Shown here piece after piece: positions 57,866 to 64,000 of a stretch of DNA of 64,000 nucleotides; within the stretch, counting starts at the first letter, position 1; every line of letters begins with the position of its first letter. Source of the DNA: Inia geoffrensis (lineage: Eukaryota > Chordata > Mammalia > Artiodactyla > Iniidae). Position numbers and translations under genes: made by a program. The stretch spans positions 24,777,592 through 24,841,591 of the forward strand of contig CM070905.1 in assembly GCA_036417435.1 (NCBI GenBank). Direction: 5' to 3'. Under the pieces are notes generated by a model that saw nothing but the letters and a program-made list of their open reading frames with translations, did not search any database and was not told where the DNA came from.

Positions 57866-58960
57866 GTGTGCCAAGCTGATTTCGCTTATTTGGAAGGAGA
57901 GAATGAGTCAGAGCCCCTTTTTTCCCCTAATGTGGATTTTAATATTTAAAATTACCGGTGCCATCATTGAGAATATTAAGATACTTTTATGTTGAACTGA
58001 TTAAAATTACATTTGCAATAATGAATGACATGAAATGTACAAATATCATCCCCAGGATACTTGTACATTTTTCTTTTTTTAAAGCTTAAAAATCATAAAC
58101 AACTGTAATGGAAGGTTTTCAGAAGCATTCTTCTAAGAGACACAGGGCCGGCAGGTCCTATGAAATGGTTTACCGTAACACTGGGGGCTCCCCACCTGCC
58201 TGGGAGGATTCAGGAGTCCTGCCTCTAATACAATTAAAGGGAGGTTGAACTACACTGGAACTCAGGATTCATTTTCTTTTTAGTATTTCTAAGACTGAAG
58301 ATGCCTGTGAAAGTAAGCCTTTATATCTGGTAGGCAGAGTTTACCAAGGCTGTCTGATTCTGAACTCAGTTCATTTCTTTAAGCATCTGGGACGTGGGTC
58401 CACATGACACACACTTGTTTCTTTCCTCTGTCCAAGCTGCATCCAACCTTCATCAAAGCCACCTGAATTAATTTTTTCCAGCAGTATAGGTTGTAGAGTG
58501 GGGCTTTTGGCTTTTGTAGCTGGCATGTAAATATACCATACTCCCCCTGCAGGGGGCCTCCACTGTGCTGAAGGTTAGCAGAGACCCAACCCCGGGCAAG
58601 GAGCCCCTTTGGGTGTGCTGGCAGGTCAGCCTGATGGCTTTGACAAGGGCCTTCCGTGATTGTCAGTAGGAACATCCCCAACCCACTGTAATTCCTGAGG
58701 CAAAGCTCTGTGGAATTGCCCAGAGGCTTCCTCCCCTTGGCCCTGCCCCAAAGGTACACCCCTGAGCAGCAGAGAGACTGCTGTCCTCCATGAAAAGGGT
58801 CTAGTAAGCTTGGGAGTAACCCTGGCATAGGAGGTGGAGGTGCCTCTACCCAGCCCCACTCCCTCCTCCTCAGTCTCCCCTTTGCCCTCTTCCTGCTTCC
58901 TTGTGGGCTGCTTGAACATTTTATAGAATTCCATTTTGATTTATCGGTTGTGTGGTTTTT
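57866..58960. other. Unique intronic sequence
   Basis: Nothing recognised. Minus-strand frames of 102-149 codons at 58379-58934 overlap one another and show no known domain. Confidence 0.55.
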
Positions 58961-59270
58961 AAAAATAATTAATTAATTTTTATTTTCAGCTGCGTTGGGT
59001 CTTCGTCGCGGCACGCGGGCTTCCTCTAGTTGAGCCGAGCGGGGGCTACTCTTTGTCGTGGTGCGCGGGCTTCTCATTGAAGTGGCTTCTCTTGTTGCAG
59101 AGCACAGGCTCTGGGCTCACAGGCTTCAGTAGTTGTGGCGCATGGGCTCAGTAGCTGTGGCGCGCAGACTCTAGAGCGCAGGCTCAGTAGTTGTGGCGCA
59201 CGAGCTTAGTTGCCCCATGGCATGTGGGATCTTCCTGGAGCAGGGCTCGAACCCGTGTCCCCTGCATTGG
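58961..59270 (-). mobile_element. CHR-type SINE lacking its tRNA head end
   Basis: Reverse CHR: 'cagctgcgttgggtcttcgtcgcgg', repeated 'cagtag.tgtggcgc' blocks, then 'aacccgtgtcccctgcattgg' where it stops abruptly at 59270. The last ~35 bases of the tRNA-like part are absent. Confidence 0.9.
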
Positions 59271-59499
59271 TTTAGAGTGTATCTCTTTATGTAGCTTTTT
59301 TTATTGGTTGGTCTGTGTATTACATTTATATACAGATGATTTATCACAGTCTCCTAGTGCTGACATTTTACCAGTTCCACTGAAATGTTGAAACTTACCT
59401 CCCTTTACCCTCCTCCTTTTATGATTGTTTTAAATATTTCCTCTGCATACCTTGAAAACCACAAATAGACAGTGCTATGAGTTTTGCTTTAATCATAAA

Positions 59500-61080
59500 C
59501 TAAATTTAGAAAACAAAAGAGCAGTCAAGTCTGTTGTATTTTACTCATGTTTTTGCTCTGTCTGTTCTCTCTTCCTTCCTGGTGTCCCTAGACTCCTTCT
59601 TTTATCTTTTCCTTTCTGTTTAGAGAGCTTCCTTTAGCCATTCTTTCAGGGTAGGTCTGCTGGCAACGGATTGTCTTAGTTTTCTTCCTTCTGAGAGTGT
59701 CATCCCTGAAGAATATTTTCTCTGCATATAGAGTCCTGGGTTGACAGTTTTATCTTTTAGCGCTTGAAAAGTGTTGGGCCACTTCCTCCTGGCCTCCTTG
59801 ATTTCTTATTACAAGTCCTGTATTATTCAAATTGCTTTTCCCTTATAGTTAATGCATCATTTCTCTCTGGCTACTTTTTTTGGTCTTTGTTTTTAGTTTT
59901 CAGAAGTGTGACCATGATGTGTCTTGATATGAATTTCTTTGGTTTGCCCTGTTTGGTGTTCACTGAAATTCTTGAATTTGTCTTTTGCCGAGTTTGGGGA
60001 GTTTTCGGCTGTTATTTCTTCAAATGCTTTCTTGGGCCCACCCTCTTTTCCCTCTCCTGGGAGCCAGAAGACCTATATTTTAGAGCTTTCATTATAATCC
60101 CACAGATCTCTGAGGCTCTGCTCATTTTTTTCAGTCTACTTTCTGTTTTTCAGATTGGGTAATTTCTATTCTTCTATCCTCAAATTTATGGATTCTCTCC
60201 TCTATCTGCTCCATTTTGCTGTTGGGCCCATCTCAACAGAAAAATGGAGTGAGAGCTTTTTTTTTTTTTTTTTTCAGTTTCAGTTATGGTATATTTTAGT
60301 TCCAAAATTTCCATTTGGTTCTTCTTTCTATTTTCCCTTTGCTGAGAATTCCTACTTCTTTGTCATATCGTTCCAATTTTTCATTTGTTTCAAGAAAGTA
60401 ATTGCTCATTGAAGCTACAGCACTGTGGCTGTGAGAAGGAGGGGTGCTTGGACACTGCTCCCTACATGAGCTTCCCTGACACTCCTGGGGATGGTTACTG
60501 CTGAGTGTGGGTGGTAAAGTCCTGAATCTCCACTAGGTTCCTCTGACAGCTCCTCAGCTGGGATTGCACCTGGAGGAGATGAAAGTCCACTCTCCTCACT
60601 CAGGCGTCTCTGACATCATCCTGGAGAGGGTGTTGGAACACCTAGAAAGGAGCCTATGCTCCTTTCTAGGCCTTTGCTGGTGGCGTGGCAGTGGGACTTC
60701 AGGTTTTTCCTGTAGTATTTAGCTGGAGTAGAGTGATTATTATCTATAAGTTTTCTATCTGAAAGGGACTAGGCTGCCTCTTCCTTGGCTCTTGGGTTAG
60801 AGACAGGAGTTCTTTATTTTTGTCTATGCCTGTTGGCATTTCCAGGTTGCTGGCTTCTCCAGTATCTAGTCTGGAATATATGAAGAAAAAAGAACATCTA
60901 GGAACTCACCACCATGTCATTCCTTGGGTCCTGAGGTCCTTAACTTTCTTGACTTCTCTTTACCTTTTGGAGTCTTGCTGTGTTTGTTTTAGATATAATG
61001 TCCCCGTTTTTAGTTATACCTATGGGAGGAAGAAGGAAGAGTATATTTACTGCATCTTCCTGTCAGAGCCCCCTTTGATC
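59500..61080 (-). mobile_element. Old L1M element, 5' region, antisense
   Basis: The + strand reads as the antisense of an old mammalian L1 5' region. Examples are 'ttctttcagggtaggtctgctgg', 'gtgccacttcctcctggcc'-like, 'gaccatgatgtgtcttgatatg', 'ccacagatctctgaggctctg', 'gtttcagttatggtatatttt' and 'ttccatttggttcttc'. 59271-59499 probably belongs to it too. Frames of 85-132 codons here are artefacts. Confidence 0.7.
60641..60670. repeat. Perfect 12-bp inverted repeat, 6-base loop
   Basis: CCTAGAAAGGAG, loop CCTATG, CTCCTTTCTAGG, inside the old L1. Confidence 0.9.
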
Positions 61081-61239
61081 CTCATCTTTATCCACCCCAG
61101 ACACCCTTTATATTGCTTCACTTTCTCAAGATCAGAGAATGTGGTACAGTCTCAAGAACATAAATAATTCTATAGGAAGCTTAGCTTGGAACAGGCATTA
61201 CTGCAGGGTCGAACCAGCCTCAAATATTGGAGCAATGGC

Positions 61240-61465
61240 AAGCACAGTTTGGTGAGGTGGCCCAATCACACGTTCTGTGGTTAGCTGAACCTGGGTTCAA
61301 ATCCTGTTTCTACCATGTAATTGTTACATGACATTGACATATTATTTAGCTTCCCTGAGCCTCATTTTCCCTACCTGTTATGAGGATTAGAAGTGGCATA
61401 TTTCTGGTGCCTGGCACATACTAGGTGCTGTAAAAGAACAGCTATTATTGTTACAAAGACGGTTA
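61240..61465 (+). mobile_element. MIR SINE
   Basis: 'gctgaacctgggttcaaatcctg', 'agcttccctgagcctcattttccc', 'tgaggattagaagtggc' and 'tggtgcctggcacatactaggtgctg' follow MIR order. Confidence 0.8.
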
Positions 61466-63339
61466 TAAATTCTCCAGATATTTTGTCAATAATCTGACCT
61501 TTGCCAGGAAAGAAACACATCCAAACTCAGTGAGGATGCTGTTTTTTCTAAACAAGTCATAGTTGAATAAGAAACCCCAGCAATGATGTCTTCCCAACCC
61601 AAATACTGCATCCGGATGAGAGCATCAGTTAGAACACGGAGCAAGCACAGTGATTCCTCTAAGGAAGTGGAGTAGAGTCATTTCAGGGGCAATGGGTAGC
61701 TTGTTAATGCTGTGATGAGACCCCCATTCTCTGTTTAAAAGATTTCACACTGCAGGAAGCAAGTTAAGGGACCTTGGGGGAGGCTTCTCGCCTCCCTCAA
61801 GAGAACCAGAAGAATGACTCATTGATTGTATTTTAGGCAATGTTCTGCTGCTGATAACTGCAGTTTGATTGTTTACCGACTTCAGAATATGTCTTTCAGC
61901 TTCTGTTTACAAGTCAGGTGAGATCTAAGATGGCAGGAAGGAGGGGTTTGGTGCTATTCCCTGGGGAAGGATGGACTTCTAAGCTGAGAGGGACAAGGGA
62001 GCTCTTCCTGGCTATCTGAGCACTGGATTTCATATTGATGGGCTCTGGATAAAGACAGTCCATGGAGGCCTTTGGACCACTGTGAGGTCTGAACCAGGAT
62101 GGCAGCTTGGAACACTCATGGAGAAACATAGCATCAAGTTCCCTAGATGTAGATGGAGATTCTTATGCAAGTGACTTATTAAAGAGCATCCTCAGGAGAA
62201 AGAATGTAGTTTCAGGTGAAGCCTAGTGTCAGCTTGATCCCATGGGGTGCTCTGTAGCATCCACTGAATTAGAGTCAGTTCTGTCTCGAGGCAAGGAAGT
62301 GGGGATTTTGTATCCTTGTACCAATCAGTCCTTAGCTAGGGACAGCCTAGCCCTAAGTTAGGGATAATTCCCAGACACCTTTGGTCAAGGTGGCTCTATC
62401 ACCCAAGGCCAGTTCTCTGGAGAAGGTTATAGGTGTGAGGTTAGGAGCAGCATTGTCAGCAGCTACAATAGGGATCCCTGGGAACACGAGCAGGGCTCAA
62501 TAGGGTCTATAGCCCCAGGCTTCCTCAGTGGCACCAAGTGAAAAACATTGGCTTGGGTAACAGAAGGCTTGGCTAATTTGCTATGACCTTGAGCAAGTCA
62601 TTCAATCTTCCATGCAAAAAAAAAAAGATTGGCACAGATGGACGCTTAAAGCCTGATTGACTCAGGTGAGTTGATTGAGAACGTTGGGTCTAGTAAGACC
62701 TGGGCCTCCTGGCCTATGGCCCACAGAGACCTCCAACAAGAGCAAAGAAGGCAGCCGTGAGGTCATTGTCATGTGGCCTGAAGCCCAGAGGCTTCCTTCC
62801 CTTGCGGGCTGAGGACTGGAATTAGACCCGCATAGGCCTAGGGCTGGGGCAGAAGGGCTGCATGGCTTGGTGACTGAGGGGACGGCAAGACGGTCCACAT
62901 CAGGGACTTAGTCTAGACAGAAGATTCTAGGAGGTACCAAGGGTCTTTGCTCCTTGTCTAAGTGGTTGCAGTGGGAATCTACTCTAGTCAGACGTTTGGA
63001 TAAATGTGTTCAGCATCTGGACCTCAGTTCCTTCAATTCTGTAAACCTTTTTCTTGATTTGAATTCCATCCATCTCTTAAGAGCCCTTTTTGTAATATGA
63101 CTGCATTATTCATAATATTTTGCAATAATTCTTTGACTCATTATTGCAGTTTGTGCCCTGGTCAGGGGCAGAGGCAGATGTTTCTGTACTTTCGTATGTT
63201 TCACGTGCAGAAACTGGACAGCTCCAGGAGCAGTTGGAGCGGGTGAAGGTGGAGGACAGAATGAAGCCTCAGCCGCGTTGGTCCTGGGGCTCTCAGGATT
63301 GTGAAGTTCCTCCTTATAATTCTAATTCTAATTTAAACA
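61466..63339. other. Mostly unique intronic sequence
   Basis: A partial MIR-like block may lie at 62550-62640 ('gaccttgagcaagtcattcaatc'). Nothing else recognised. Confidence 0.55.
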
Positions 63340-64000
63340 ATTAAAAAATTTAAATGGTTCTTTATTCATAAACTTGATGCAAGTTTACAAAATTTACTGT
63401 CCATTGCCAAGTGAATCTGCAATGAAAAATAAGGTCCCAAAACCCCTCCAAAAACAAAAAACAAAAAAGCATGCCAAATGTGTAGCTGTCAATCTGCTAG
63501 CCATCAGGATATTAAAGAATTCAATAATGTATTCAAGATTTAGCCTTAGATTTAAGGAACTTTAATGCTTTAAAGAATTCTGCCTTGTCACTTGTTATCT
63601 AAGCAACTGGCAATCAGAACTTTATACAAATGTAACCAAGTGAACAAGAATGCCAGAAACATCTTTTCCTACGGTCCTTTTAACCAAAATAGAAAAAAAA
63701 TTAAACATAGTAATGCAGAAGCGCCAAGCCTCTTGGATCTGGTTTACAAAGTTAAAAACTGAGTATTAAAGCACAAGAAACACTTCTGAACTTTGTAACT
63801 GGTTTGTGCAGAAAAAACTTCTAATTCAGACAGTTTCCTTCTCTAGGATGGAGGTTTCTAATGAGAACATTTTGTTGTTATATGACGTGCATCATATTTT
63901 GCTCAGCTGCTCTTGTTGAAAAAGTTGCATAGATTCAGTGTTGGTCCCTGAAACTTGTTTGGTGTTTCAGAAAATTATAGGACACCGTCCATCAAAATAA
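63340..64000 (-). pseudogene. Possible antisense retroposed 3' UTR (unknown parent)
   Basis: On the minus strand this AT-rich block ends with 'tttatgaataaagaaccattt' (AATAAA at about 63360-63366), like the end of an mRNA 3' UTR, without a clear poly-A. It shows no coding frame and no named repeat. It could equally be unique intronic sequence. Confidence 0.25.

Larger units (their letters stand above)
41979..64000 (+). other. GRM8: GRM8 intron 2 (partial, runs off the window)
   Basis: Starts GTAGGT at 41979. Without splicing, the receptor frame would add 8 codons (VGKGTRQF) and stop at 42003-42005. No further GRM8 exon is seen up to 64000, consistent with the very long introns of this gene. 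Repeats inside are listed separately. Confidence 0.85.

Noticed and set aside
1291..59270. tRNA genes suggested by A/B-box-like motifs in the SINEs
   Set aside because: The tRNA-like heads belong to CHR/CHRS SINEs, lack a full cloverleaf and carry target-site duplications.
1..64000. Bacterial-type systems (operons, CRISPR, toxin-antitoxin, phage)
   Set aside because: The window is clearly mammalian nuclear DNA; there are no regularly spaced repeats with unique spacers and no compact gene arrays.
41979..64000. The intronic microRNA known from GRM8 in human (mir-592)
   Set aside because: From memory it lies far deeper in the gene than the first 22 kb of this intron, and I saw no matching hairpin.

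Overview
The window reads as nuclear DNA of a whale or dolphin (Cetacea). The main evidence is the interspersed repeats. Nine tRNA-derived SINEs of the CHR type are present. Four of them are the shorter CHRS form with a conserved GGAAGCCC/GGGCTTCC end, which I know from cetaceans. The window also holds a near-full-length L1 of cetartiodactyl type and a background of old mammalian repeats (MIR, L2, MER5-type hAT elements, an MLT1-like LTR). Large spacing between genes, GT..AG splice signals and a CpG island fit a mammal. There are no bacterial operons, CRISPR arrays or phage genes.

The only host gene I can support is GRM8, metabotropic glutamate receptor 8, on the + strand. A 3.3 kb CpG island (about 29740-33090) is the likely promoter. 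It contains a candidate untranslated exon 1 ending at 31247 (AGG|GTAAGG). A 9.9 kb intron separates it from the first coding exon (acceptor at 41155/41156, start codon 41469, donor after 41978). That exon encodes residues 1-170: the signal peptide and the start of the extracellular glutamate-binding domain. Everything after 41978 is the beginning of the next intron, and the rest of the receptor lies beyond the window.

Layout: 1-29739 is upstream flank, mostly unique AT-rich sequence with repeats. It includes a broken L1 of about 6.7 kb at 13760-20470 carrying a SINE inside ORF2, and two consecutive L1 insertions with inverted 5' parts (21475-22780). It also has an MLT1-like LTR (22874-23458), an inverted pair of an unidentified repeat (23581-23881 and 24445-24757), a candidate minus-strand retroviral LTR (25060-25606) and a truncated L1 (26197-26700). 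29740-33090 is the promoter island. 33091-41155 is intron 1, with a 172-base pure pyrimidine tract and a cluster of MIR copies. 41156-41978 is the coding exon with several upstream open reading frames in its leader. 41979-64000 is intron 2, holding SINEs, MIRs, L2s, MER5s, an old antisense L1 and two retrocopy-like antisense stretches.

The most interesting points are the densely packed short ORFs in the GRM8 leader (one pair sharing a TGATG stop/start, one overlapping the receptor start in another frame), a roughly 100-base A-tailed unit present twice 530 bases apart in intron 2, the inverted repeat pair near 24 kb, and the tandem inverted L1 insertions. I found no convincing undescribed multi-gene system. 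All repeat family names come from pattern recognition, with no database search.
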